From positions 45,673 to 109,672 of the forward strand of contig JAYPUW010000007.1 in NCBI GenBank assembly GCA_038134285.1: DNA of 64,000 nucleotides, written 5' to 3'. Positions 34,905-42,269 of this stretch are shown here, piece by piece. The position numbers were made by a program, and so were the translations under genes. This stretch comes from UBA3478 sp038134285 (GTDB lineage Bacteria; Bacteroidota; Bacteroidia; Flavobacteriales; Flavobacteriaceae). Under the pieces are notes generated by a model, which saw only the letters and a program-made list of their open reading frames with translations, did no database searches and was not told where the DNA came from. Position 1 is the stretch's first letter, and each line of letters opens with the position of its first letter.

Positions 34905-35320
34905 GTTGCAAAGAGCGAGGAGATATGTTTAAAGCTCTTAAACTCTAAGGCATTGTCTGATGGATCTTTAAAAAAGAGCGTTTTCTGCTCTCCGGGTAGT
35001 CCTTCAAATCTCAAATAAGGTTCGATGATAAAGGGAATCCCTTTACTTCTTATGCGTTCGGCAAATGCATCGAAAACCTCCCATTCTAAAACGACTCCGA
35101 AATGAGGGACCGGAACATCCTTTCCGTCAACAGGGTTAGAGACTAAGACCCCTTGGTGGTTGGTGTCTAAATGAATCACTAGCTGGTGGCCAAAAAAATT
35201 GTAATCCACCCAGTGGTCACTGCTGCGTCCTTCTTCAAATCCGAGGATGTTGGTATAAAAATCGCGGGCGGCCTTAAGGTTATTGACCGGAATAGCTAAA
35301 TGAAAGGGTTGAAGTTCCAT
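34901..35320 (-). CDS. VOC (glyoxalase/bleomycin resistance) family protein
   Basis: A 139-residue protein of the vicinal oxygen chelate superfamily, with two beta-alpha-beta-beta-beta modules. Possible metal ligands are H7 (QPFHLAI), H73 (VPHFGVVLEW) and E126 (NALEFKSF), an arrangement as in extradiol-dioxygenase-like members. The substrate is unknown. Last gene of the minus-strand run after the alpha/beta hydrolase, 6 bases downstream of it. Overlaps folD by 4 bases. Confidence 0.85.
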   Translation of the reverse strand: MELQPFHLAIPVNNLKAARDFYTNILGFEEGRSSDHWVDYNFFGHQLVIHLDTNHQGVLVSNPVDGKDVPVPHFGVVLEWEVFDAFAERIRSKGIPFIIEPYLRFEGLPGEQKTLFFKDPSDNALEFKSFKHISSLFAT

Positions 35321-35326
35321 AAATGA

Positions 35327-36172
35327 TTAGTTGTTATTTAAAAATAACATGATTTTCTCACAAACTTCGTCTTGGTGCATTGAATGACCAAAATTTTCAG
35401 TCACCACCAGTTCGCTGTTCGCAAGAGCTTTGTGCAGTTCCTCAGATTGACTGCTAGGTATTGTAAGGTCAAAACGATCATGCATAAGGAGTGCTTTTTG
35501 AGGAATCTCTTTCGCAAAAAGACGGCTCGAAAACGCTTCGATATTCATATTTACCAATCGGTACATCTCTTGATCTAATGCATTGTACACCGTTTTATTA
35601 TAGGGTACGCGGCGGTTGTATCTAGATACAATAAGAGAAAAGTCTACAGGAGCACCTAGGGTAATAAAGCGTTCAACAGGATTTTCTTTGTGCTTGAACA
35701 GTAAATAGCAAATCGCCATTCCCCCCATAGAATGTCCTATGAGCGTTTTGATGTTGTGTTTATGCACGAGATGGTAGGCAGCCTCGACAAAGTCGGGCAA
35801 AAAATGATAGCTCCCGGTTGAAAATCCATGAGCAGGAGCATCAAGGGCATAGATTTCAAACTTTTCTTTTTTAAGCTGTGAGATCAAATTTCGCCATCGA
35901 TGGGTGTTACTCTCCCATCCGTGAAGCAATAGCACTGCCTCTTTCTCTCCTTGCCAGTGGTACGATTGAATTTCATATGCACCTATTGAAAAGCGCTCGC
36001 CTTTAGCTTCTTCTAAAAGCGGAAGTGTCCTTTGGCGATCAAGTTGACCCTTGCGCACCTTGGCAAAGGTCAACAAGGCTAGTTTTCCCGCTTTCTTTGG
36101 GGAGAACAGTGCGATTACATTGAAGTAATAGCCTAAAAGATTTGGAACTAGGGTCAGAAGAATGCGCTTCAT
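35327..36172 (-). CDS. alpha/beta hydrolase
   Basis: A 281-residue alpha/beta-hydrolase. The nucleophile elbow is GHSMGG with S148, the oxyanion region LLLHGWESNT (82-91), an acid candidate is the aspartate in MHDRFDLTIP, and the catalytic histidine is in ENFGHSMHQDE. The hydrophobic N-terminus (LLTLVPNLLGYYFNVIALF) may anchor it in the membrane. It could be an esterase or lipase; no substrate can be inferred. Coupled to the lipoprotein gene upstream with a gap of one base. Confidence 0.88.
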   Translation of the reverse strand: MKRILLTLVPNLLGYYFNVIALFSPKKAGKLALLTFAKVRKGQLDRQRTLPLLEEAKGERFSIGAYEIQSYHWQGEKEAVLLLHGWESNTHRWRNLISQLKKEKFEIYALDAPAHGFSTGSYHFLPDFVEAAYHLVHKHNIKTLIGHSMGGMAICYLLFKHKENPVERFITLGAPVDFSLIVSRYNRRVPYNKTVYNALDQEMYRLVNMNIEAFSSRLFAKEIPQKALLMHDRFDLTIPSSQSEELHKALANSELVVTENFGHSMHQDEVCEKIMLFLNNN

Positions 36173-36173
36173 C

Positions 36174-36695
36174 TTACCAGCTAATAATCACTTGATTGAT
36201 CACGGCCTCGGAAGGAAGTTGTACTGGATCAATAGGATCAAAACTGTATTTGATACTTTCAGGAAGTTCGCCGCGATCAAAAAGGAATAAAAGAGGTGAT
36301 TCTTTCACGTAAACAGAAACGCTTTTTATTGCCGGAACCACCTTATCTATAGTATAAACCTTTTCAAGTTCGCCTATTGTATTTCCAACTCCGATACCAT
36401 TTTTTGTTTTATAGAGGCTATCGTATACCTGAACGACCTCAATAGCACCCTCAAGATTCGCTCTTAACTGAAAGCGTTTTTTCTGATTGGCTTTTAGCAC
36501 ACTCAAGCCTACTATTTGGCCTGTATTTAGCCTCTCAAAGTATATCGAATCTTCAGGAAATAATGAGCTTACCAGCCCTATGCTGTCAGTAGATTGCAAA
36601 GAACCTAACTGATCCTTACTCATTAAATTTTTATTTGAAGGGGCACAGCTGTAGAAAAGCGACAGCGAGAGTACCGCAATAAGCATTTTTTTCAT
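36174..36695 (-). CDS. predicted lipoprotein of unknown function
   Basis: A 173-residue lipoprotein. The signal peptide MKKMLIAVLSLSLFYSC gives a lipid-bearing C17, followed by APSNKN. I use ATG at 36695; a longer frame would overlap queE and put 24 unlikely residues before the signal peptide. The rest has beta-like stretches (GVGNTIGELEKVYTIDKVV and DRGELPESIKYSFDPIDP) and no domain I recognise. It lies between queE and the alpha/beta hydrolase in the same direction. Confidence 0.75.
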   Translation of the reverse strand: MKKMLIAVLSLSLFYSCAPSNKNLMSKDQLGSLQSTDSIGLVSSLFPEDSIYFERLNTGQIVGLSVLKANQKKRFQLRANLEGAIEVVQVYDSLYKTKNGIGVGNTIGELEKVYTIDKVVPAIKSVSVYVKESPLLFLFDRGELPESIKYSFDPIDPVQLPSEAVINQVIISW

Positions 36696-36699
36696 GGGG

Positions 36700-36707
36700 C
36701 AAAAATA
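36700..36707 (-). promoter_or_regulatory. -7 element directly before the lipoprotein start
   Basis: On the minus strand TATTTTTG matches fully and ends only 4 bases before the ATG, so the transcript would start at or almost at the start codon. Confidence 0.5.
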
Positions 36708-36721
36708 GATAAAACAAGCTG

Positions 36722-37333
36722 TTAAGGAACGCCTATATACTTGTGAGTTTGCAGAGTTATACGCCATTTAGGATGGGCTAAAACATAGTCACTCATTAGA
36801 GGCATTACTTTTTCTCTAACTTCCCATTCTGGTTGTAGCGATAATTTACAAGTTCGGTTAACCCGAGCAGCTTCATCTTCTGCAAAGGCGAAATCACTTT
36901 TGTTGTATACGATACACTTGAGTTCATCAGCGCGTTCGTAAATGGTGTCTAATGGTTTTTTGAATTTTTTAGGAGACAGACAAATCCAGTCCCAGAGACC
37001 GGATATCGGATGGGCACCTGAGGTTTCTATATGTGTTTTCAACCCCTTTACTCTGAGCGCTGCAGTTAGCTCATCTAGTGGATGCATTAAAGGTTCTCCT
37101 CCGGTAATCACAACGATTTGAGCGCGATGATCAACGCTAGAAACAATGCTTTCAATCGTTTGTTCCCATTCAGGGAAGATGCTCCAACTTTCTTTTACGT
37201 CACACCAATGACAACCCACATCACATCCTCCTAAACGAATGAAATGAGCAGCGGTGCCCTGGTGAAATCCTTCTCCTTGAATGGTAAAAAAAGACTCCAT
37301 TACAGGAAGTGTTAAAGCCTCAGTCTTTTGCAT
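36722..37333 (-). CDS. queE: 7-carboxy-7-deazaguanine synthase
   Basis: A 203-residue radical SAM enzyme of queuosine synthesis. The cluster-binding motif is CDVGCHWC (C-x3-C-x2-C, about residues 37-44); FFTIQGEGFHQGTAAHFIRL before it and ITGGEPLMHP after it are typical of QueE. Other queuosine genes are not in the window, apart from folE, whose product shares the GTP-derived precursor pathway. The lipoprotein gene starts 26 bases downstream. Confidence 0.95.
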   Translation of the reverse strand: MQKTEALTLPVMESFFTIQGEGFHQGTAAHFIRLGGCDVGCHWCDVKESWSIFPEWEQTIESIVSSVDHRAQIVVITGGEPLMHPLDELTAALRVKGLKTHIETSGAHPISGLWDWICLSPKKFKKPLDTIYERADELKCIVYNKSDFAFAEDEAARVNRTCKLSLQPEWEVREKVMPLMSDYVLAHPKWRITLQTHKYIGVP

Positions 37334-37337
37334 GCGG

Positions 37338-37345
37338 CAAAGATA
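37338..37345 (-). promoter_or_regulatory. queE -7 element
   Basis: On the minus strand TATCTTTG fully matches and ends 4 bases before the queE ATG, within the 18-base gap after namZ. The predicted transcript is leaderless or nearly so. Confidence 0.55.
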
Positions 37346-37351
37346 CGGGCT

Positions 37352-38533
37352 TCAAGGGTACCTCAAATACTTTGATCGGATAGATTTAAAAGCCTCGAGT
37401 TCATCTTTCCAACTTGCGCGAATTTCTTCCTCGCTCATGCCCGATTCAATTTGACCTTGAAGCTCGCTTCTTCCGCTGTGTTTAGCAAAAGAATCTTCTC
37501 TAAAAAATTTTCCATCGTGTGCCTTATAACTTTCAATGAGTGGGTTTAAACAGACGTGATCGGGTGCTTCTTCTTCGCTCAAATCTCGGCCGTTACATAG
37601 CGTATTGAGGTGTTTTGGGTAGCGCGCTCCAGAAACAGAAACTGGAGTATATTCAAAATCGAAAACTGCTGCTGATAGCTGGGGTGAACCGAAGCGTTCA
37701 AAGGGATTTGGAGTTCCGCGGCCTGCATTAATCTCGGTACCCTCGAATAAACCTAGGCTAGGGTACCATGCAATTGCGTGGTCGCTTCTAAGATTCGGAG
37801 AGGGTTTAATGGGCAGGTGATATGACATGTTATGTGTGTAGCCTTCTAGGGTAATTAGGGTCAGTTCAATGGGGTTCTCGGAGCGTAACCATCCTTCACC
37901 CTTGAGCATTTGCGCGTATTCTCCTATGGTCATTCCATAGGCTAATGGGATAGGATTTAATCCTAAGAAACTTTCATTCTCTGGTTGCAAAACCGGTCCA
38001 TCGATCAGTTTAGCGTTCGGATTTGGACGGTCTAATACCATAACCGAAACCGATGCGTCTGCCGCCGCCTCCATCACTAGTTGAAGGGTGGCGATATAGG
38101 TGTAAAAGCGGACACCAACATCTTGAATGTCAAAAAGAATGATATCTATGTCTTTGAGATGATCTGCTGAGGGCTTTTTTTGACTTCCGTAAAGCGACAC
38201 TAAGGGCAATTGCGTTTTAGGATCGATGCTGCTATCTACTGCTGCTCCAGCGTCGGCCTCGCCCCTAAATCCGTGTTCTGGGGTAAAGATTTTTTTTAAT
38301 TGAACGCCTCTAGATAGCAGGCTGTCTACGATATGAGTATAACCATTTTGATGAAAAATCACCGATGTGGCATTCGCTACTACGGCTATTGACTTTTCAG
38401 TAAGCATCGGAAGGTAGATTTCGGTGCGATTGGCTCCCACAACGATTTGAGCGGTAGATATCTGAATACCAATACCCAATAGGATCAGTGTTAAAAGTCT
38501 ATTTTTGAAAGATAAGAAGTCTAAGAGAATCAT
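37352..38533 (-). CDS. namZ: exo-beta-N-acetylmuramidase NamZ-like protein (DUF1343)
   Basis: A 393-residue secreted protein of the DUF1343/NamZ family, whose studied member releases N-acetylmuramic acid from peptidoglycan fragments. The signal peptide ends near IQISTAQ. Family features are KKIFTPEHGFRGEADAGA, LFDIQDVGVRFYTY, VLDRPNPNAKLIDGPVL and GTEINAGRGTPNPFERFGSP. ATG at 38531-38533 is chosen; the frame stays open for 15 more codons into the divergent permease gene. The start codon touches that of the permease. Likely role: cell-wall recycling in the periplasm. Confidence 0.88.
   Translation of the reverse strand: MILLDFLSFKNRLLTLILLGIGIQISTAQIVVGANRTEIYLPMLTEKSIAVVANATSVIFHQNGYTHIVDSLLSRGVQLKKIFTPEHGFRGEADAGAAVDSSIDPKTQLPLVSLYGSQKKPSADHLKDIDIILFDIQDVGVRFYTYIATLQLVMEAAADASVSVMVLDRPNPNAKLIDGPVLQPENESFLGLNPIPLAYGMTIGEYAQMLKGEGWLRSENPIELTLITLEGYTHNMSYHLPIKPSPNLRSDHAIAWYPSLGLFEGTEINAGRGTPNPFERFGSPQLSAAVFDFEYTPVSVSGARYPKHLNTLCNGRDLSEEEAPDHVCLNPLIESYKAHDGKFFREDSFAKHSGRSELQGQIESGMSEEEIRASWKDELEAFKSIRSKYLRYP
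38500..38507 (+). promoter_or_regulatory. ABC permease -7 element within namZ
   Basis: TATTTTTG fully matches TAnnTTTG, 26 bases before the permease ATG, inside the region coding for the NamZ signal peptide on the other strand. Confidence 0.6.
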
Positions 38534-39724
38534 ATGTTCGAATGGTTCGTTGCAAAAAGATTCTTGTTTAAGAATCACTTGATCTTACCTAAAGGTAGCG
38601 CAAAAATTGGCGTTATAGCTGTGGCTATTAGCCTAGCTGTAATGTTGATTGCCATGGCAACGGCAAGAGGATTGCAATTTGAGGTCAAAAAGAAATTAGA
38701 GTCGTTTCAGGGTACTTTCAAATTAGCCTCTTATGATAGGGGCCAAGCTCTTGATATCAGTCACATCGCAATGCTTAATACCATTGAAGGCAATTATCGT
38801 AGCCATAAAGTTTCAGAACGCCTAGGCGTGCTTCGCAATGAGATTGATTATGCGGGATTGCTTTTTAAAGGAGTGTACAATGATTTTGACACTACAGTTT
38901 GGGAATCTTATCTGGTTCAGGGTGTTTGGCTTCAATACGATAGCCAAGATCATGTTGTTGTTTCTGAAGAGGTGGCACGCCAATTGGGCCTTGAAGTAGG
39001 GGATAGTGTTTATGGGCTATTTCCAAATGATGAATACCCTCCGCAGCAACGACGAATGGTCGTTCAAGGAATTTACAATTCTTATTTTGCTGAATTCGAT
39101 CAATCGGTTGTTTTTGTCACTGGTGAATTGGTCGGTCGTTTAAACAGGTATGAGGCAAATCAATTTGAAGGCCTCGAAGTGTTCTTGGCGGATTCAGAAG
39201 ACCAAGCCTTGTTTTATCAGGCCTTGCTCGATCGATTTCCGGCCCATATTGAGGTAGTGAGAACCAAAGATGAGCAATCGGTCTTATTCAATTGGTTGGA
39301 GCTTTTCGATGTGAATTTGCTCATTATTAGCCTGGTGCTTTCTATTGTAGGGGCCATGAATATTATCACCAGTTTATTGGCCGTAGTTTTCGAGCGTTCA
39401 AATACCATTGGTTTGTTCAGGGCACTGGGCGCTAATGAGCAGAGTGTGCGTAAATTGTTTTGGATCCAGGGCTCGTATAACCTAGGACTTGGATTACTCA
39501 TCGGAAATACCATAGGATTATTGATGTATACCATTCAGCGTCACACGCATTGGTTAACCTTTTCAAATCCTGAAGAATACTACATCACTTATATCCCTGT
39601 TAAACTCTACGTCTCTGAGGTGTTACTCCTTAACGCTTTAGTATTTGGCTTGAGTGCCATGGTGCTTTGGTTGGTTTCGCGTATAGCTGTTCGAATGACC
39701 ATTACCAAATTGATTAGAGGATAG
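38534..39724 (+). CDS. ABC transporter permease, LolC/LolE-FtsX type
   Basis: A 396-residue permease. One membrane segment near the N-terminus (about residues 25-45, VIAVAISLAVMLIAMATA) is followed by a large periplasmic domain (about 50-250) and three C-terminal segments (LLIISLVLSIVGAMNIITSL, LGLGLLIGNTIGLLMYT, VLLLNALVFGLSAMVLWLV). This layout and FVAKRFLFKN at the start fit the LolC/E family that moves lipoproteins to the outer membrane. No ATPase is adjacent; the FtsE-type ATPase at 44844 is one candidate partner. Its TAG directly touches the 3' end of the tmRNA gene. Confidence 0.85.
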   Translation: MFEWFVAKRFLFKNHLILPKGSAKIGVIAVAISLAVMLIAMATARGLQFEVKKKLESFQGTFKLASYDRGQALDISHIAMLNTIEGNYRSHKVSERLGVLRNEIDYAGLLFKGVYNDFDTTVWESYLVQGVWLQYDSQDHVVVSEEVARQLGLEVGDSVYGLFPNDEYPPQQRRMVVQGIYNSYFAEFDQSVVFVTGELVGRLNRYEANQFEGLEVFLADSEDQALFYQALLDRFPAHIEVVRTKDEQSVLFNWLELFDVNLLIISLVLSIVGAMNIITSLLAVVFERSNTIGLFRALGANEQSVRKLFWIQGSYNLGLGLLIGNTIGLLMYTIQRHTHWLTFSNPEEYYITYIPVKLYVSEVLLLNALVFGLSAMVLWLVSRIAVRMTITKLIRG

Positions 39725-40122
39725 TGGAGCCGGAGGGGTTCGAACCCTCGTCCAAACAAGCAACTTAAACGCTTTCTACATGCTTATTCACTGAGAGATT
39801 GTCAGAAAGCAGCTGATCAGTGACCATCTACCAACTTCCTTAGCTTCTAAATTTTAAATGCCTTGCGAAGCGAAAGACATTCGTTGTTGACTTTAATGGT
39901 GCCTCTTTGAAGAACGCCGCCAACAAGGGCTTTCTAGAGACATTTAGCTTTCTCGCCTCGCGAGACTAGGCCAAATCTTACTATAATTCAGATTATTAGG
40001 CAGCTAAAGCGTAATTGTTTTCGCCATTTAAAATGGTTGAAGTAGAGATTTACGAGCATTAACCTCATAGCTCGGCATGCTTACGATCTCATTGATCTTG
40101 CTGTCAAATCCAGATCGGCCCC
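39725..40122 (-). ncRNA. ssrA: transfer-messenger RNA (tmRNA)
   Basis: A 398-base tmRNA that rescues stalled ribosomes. The 5' end GGGGCCG (rc of 40116-40122) pairs with CGGCTCC near the 3' end (rc of 39726-39732); the T arm with GGGTTCGAACCC is at the 3' side. The tag frame at 39996-40025 reads GENNYALAA followed by TAA, a tag I know from Flavobacteria. After the discriminator A the genome reads CTAT, so the CCA end is not encoded. The gene abuts the converging permease stop codon and is 41 bases after the PHP gene on the same strand. Confidence 0.95.
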
Positions 40123-40149
40123 GATAAATAAAAGAACATAAATAGCCGA

Positions 40150-40157
40150 TAAAGATA
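40150..40157 (-). promoter_or_regulatory. possible ssrA -7 element
   Basis: On the minus strand TATCTTTA is a seven-of-eight match to TAnnTTTG. A start near 40143 would give a precursor with about 20 extra 5' bases to be trimmed by RNase P. Confidence 0.4.
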
Positions 40158-40163
40158 CGAAAA

Positions 40164-41282
40164 CTAGTCTCCGACACTAATCCTCCAGGTCAAGACGGGA
40201 TGACTTTTTGGGGCGTAAAATGCTCCAAGGGCTTCAAATGTCAAGTCAAAACCAGAAAGCTCTTCTAAAGTTTTGACTTTCAGGACCTTGCTGTCATGAG
40301 CCTTCAAAACAAAAACAGGTGAGCTTTCGTAGAATGTGTAGTCACTCTTATTTTCTAGCAGTAAGTCGCTGCTTGTTTGATTGGTGATGGTCAATTCTAC
40401 AATTTTGGTGTTGGGCATATAATGGGCACCTTCAATACCTATACTCTTTAAAAGCAGAGGCTCTAAATACTCCTTTCGACCTATAAGTAGGTCGTTGTAG
40501 GCCGCAACAGTTCTTCCTTTGATGAGTGCTTCATGAATAGCAACTAAACTCCTTTCTTTGGCGAAGACTAAGGTCACCGGTCTTTGTAGACCTTTATTGC
40601 TGTAGTCCCATTCGATGAGGCCGTGCACATCAGAGGTTGCCAAAATAGTAAGGTCTTGGTCTAAGGCAAGTGCTAGAGATTCTTCTGCAAAGGCCCCAAA
40701 GTTCACTACCTCGATCCCATGCAGTTCGTCTGACTGTATGCGTTCTTTTTGAAATGCACTGAGCACTGGGTTACCTTGACTGTTTTGAGCGGTCCATGCA
40801 GGATGATTCCAAAAGATGAATGCTCCTTGCTTTCGGGCCTCTTTAAAGGCATCTTCAGCTTTTTCTTTCAAGAGTGGATTAGCGTCTTCAATAAAGATGG
40901 CATTGTTGTGTCCGATGGGTGCTCCTCTTGTGATCTCAGATCCTCTTATGATAAGTAGGTCATGGTCTTTCGCCTCTTCTAGCGCTAAGTGATAAGCGCG
41001 ATTGCGATCGGGATGTGGTATGTCAGCGCTGTGTGGCTGGTATTCGAGGTGTTCTGTAACTGCGATGGCGTCTAATCCGTCCATTAACGCCTCTTGAACT
41101 CTGATGTTAGGCCAAACATATCCGTCAGAGAACACACTGTGTATATGCAGGTCGGTAGAAAGGGTGAGGTATTCGTCTACATCAGGAAAGTGGATGGGAC
41201 GAGTTCTTACATGGCTGTGATCTTGAGCCTGAAGCCCTATGAGCCCTATCAAAAAGGCTAAAAAGAAAGAAAGTGTTTTCAC
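40164..41282 (-). CDS. secreted PHP-domain metal-dependent hydrolase
   Basis: A 372-residue protein with a signal peptide (ending near LIGLQAQ) and a PHP domain. Metal-binding residues are visible: H46, H48 and D53 in DLHIHSVFSDG, E77-H78, E116 in RGSEITRG, H160 in WNHPAW, and D218 and H220 in TSDVHG. The C-terminal part (about 260-372) looks like a beta-sandwich. PHP proteins hydrolyse phosphoesters; export suggests an extracellular or periplasmic phosphate source. The start is GTG at 41282; no in-frame ATG gives a signal peptide. Confidence 0.87.
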   Translation of the reverse strand: MKTLSFFLAFLIGLIGLQAQDHSHVRTRPIHFPDVDEYLTLSTDLHIHSVFSDGYVWPNIRVQEALMDGLDAIAVTEHLEYQPHSADIPHPDRNRAYHLALEEAKDHDLLIIRGSEITRGAPIGHNNAIFIEDANPLLKEKAEDAFKEARKQGAFIFWNHPAWTAQNSQGNPVLSAFQKERIQSDELHGIEVVNFGAFAEESLALALDQDLTILATSDVHGLIEWDYSNKGLQRPVTLVFAKERSLVAIHEALIKGRTVAAYNDLLIGRKEYLEPLLLKSIGIEGAHYMPNTKIVELTITNQTSSDLLLENKSDYTFYESSPVFVLKAHDSKVLKVKTLEELSGFDLTFEALGAFYAPKSHPVLTWRISVGD

Positions 41283-41349
41283 GAGAATTATTTTCTCACA
41301 AGATAACCTCTATCGCAATAGGATGAGCGCCTTAACTTTAAAGAAAAGG

Positions 41350-42174
41350 TTAGTTCTCGAGTTTCACGACGGTATCTCTCAACCGCGCCAAGGTGTTTAA
41401 GAGTTTTTCGAGGCGCTCAAGGGGTAGTTGGTTGGCCCCGTCACTCATAGCGCTTGCAGGGTCTGGATGTGTTTCGATAAAAATTCCGTCTACACCAACC
41501 GCAATTCCTGCCTTAGCCATGGTTTCAATGAGCACAGGTCTTCCGCCAGTTACTCCTGAGGCTTGATTGGGTTGTTGAAGTGAGTGGGTTACGTCTAACA
41601 CTACAGGGGCATATTGCTGCATCACCGGTATGCCTCTATAGTCAATTACCAAGTCTTGATACCCAAAGGTGGTTCCTCTCTCAGTGATGAGGCTGTTGGG
41701 ATTTCCACTGTCTTTTACCTTCTGAACCGCAAATTGCATGCTTTCAGGGCTCATAAATTGCCCTTTCTTTAGGTTAATGACCTTCTGTGTCTTCGACGCG
41801 GCTACTACAAGGTCAGTTTGGCGCACTAAAAAAGCGGGAATCTGCAGAATATCAACATAAGCTGCAGCCCTTGCTGCATCTTCCTCAGTATGAATATCAG
41901 TGATGGTGGGTATACCGAAGGTTTCTCCGACCTTTCTCAAAATTTTAAGAGCTTTTTCATCCCCAATCCCCGTGAATGAATCGATACGGCTGCGATTAGC
42001 CTTCTTAAAACTTCCTTTGAAAACATACGGAATCTTCAACATATCGCTAAGAGTTACAGCTTTTTCGGCTACCGTCATAGCACTTTCTTCTGACTCAATG
42101 GCACAGGGCCCTGCAATCAGTAAGAATTGATGACTTTCAGTGTGCTGAAGTTTTTGGAGGTCTGCTCTATTCAT
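41350..42174 (-). CDS. kdsA: 3-deoxy-8-phosphooctulonate synthase
   Basis: A 274-residue enzyme joining phosphoenolpyruvate and arabinose 5-phosphate to make Kdo 8-phosphate for the LPS core. Signatures are LLIAGPCAIESEESAM, FKGSFKKANRSR and VFLIETHPDPASAMSDG-like GIFIETHPDPASAMSDG. I chose ATG at 42174; the upstream GTG at 42195 lies inside the predicted -7 element and so should not be transcribed. Divergent from typA. Confidence 0.95.
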   Translation of the reverse strand: MNRADLQKLQHTESHQFLLIAGPCAIESEESAMTVAEKAVTLSDMLKIPYVFKGSFKKANRSRIDSFTGIGDEKALKILRKVGETFGIPTITDIHTEEDAARAAAYVDILQIPAFLVRQTDLVVAASKTQKVINLKKGQFMSPESMQFAVQKVKDSGNPNSLITERGTTFGYQDLVIDYRGIPVMQQYAPVVLDVTHSLQQPNQASGVTGGRPVLIETMAKAGIAVGVDGIFIETHPDPASAMSDGANQLPLERLEKLLNTLARLRDTVVKLEN

Positions 42175-42194
42175 GGTTTCACAGGATTTCGGCA

Positions 42195-42202
42195 CAAAGG
42201 TA
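42195..42202 (-). promoter_or_regulatory. kdsA -7 element
   Basis: On the minus strand TACCTTTG matches fully, 20 bases before the kdsA ATG. It overlaps an in-frame GTG, which supports the downstream ATG as the real start. Confidence 0.6.
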
Positions 42203-42234
42203 GTTTTTTATCACATCTGGGGCGGTTTTCGACC

Positions 42235-42242
42235 TATATTTG
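42235..42242 (+). promoter_or_regulatory. typA -7 element
   Basis: TATATTTG matches fully and is followed by C, 27 bases before the typA ATG. No -33 TTTG is visible at the usual spacing. Divergent with the kdsA element 32 bases to the left. Confidence 0.65.
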
Positions 42243-42269
42243 CGCCGCCTTAGCGCTCAAACTATTTAG

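Noticed and set aside
39725..39760. tRNA-like T arm at the end of the permease gene
   Set aside because: It is the 3' end of tmRNA on the minus strand, not a separate tRNA.
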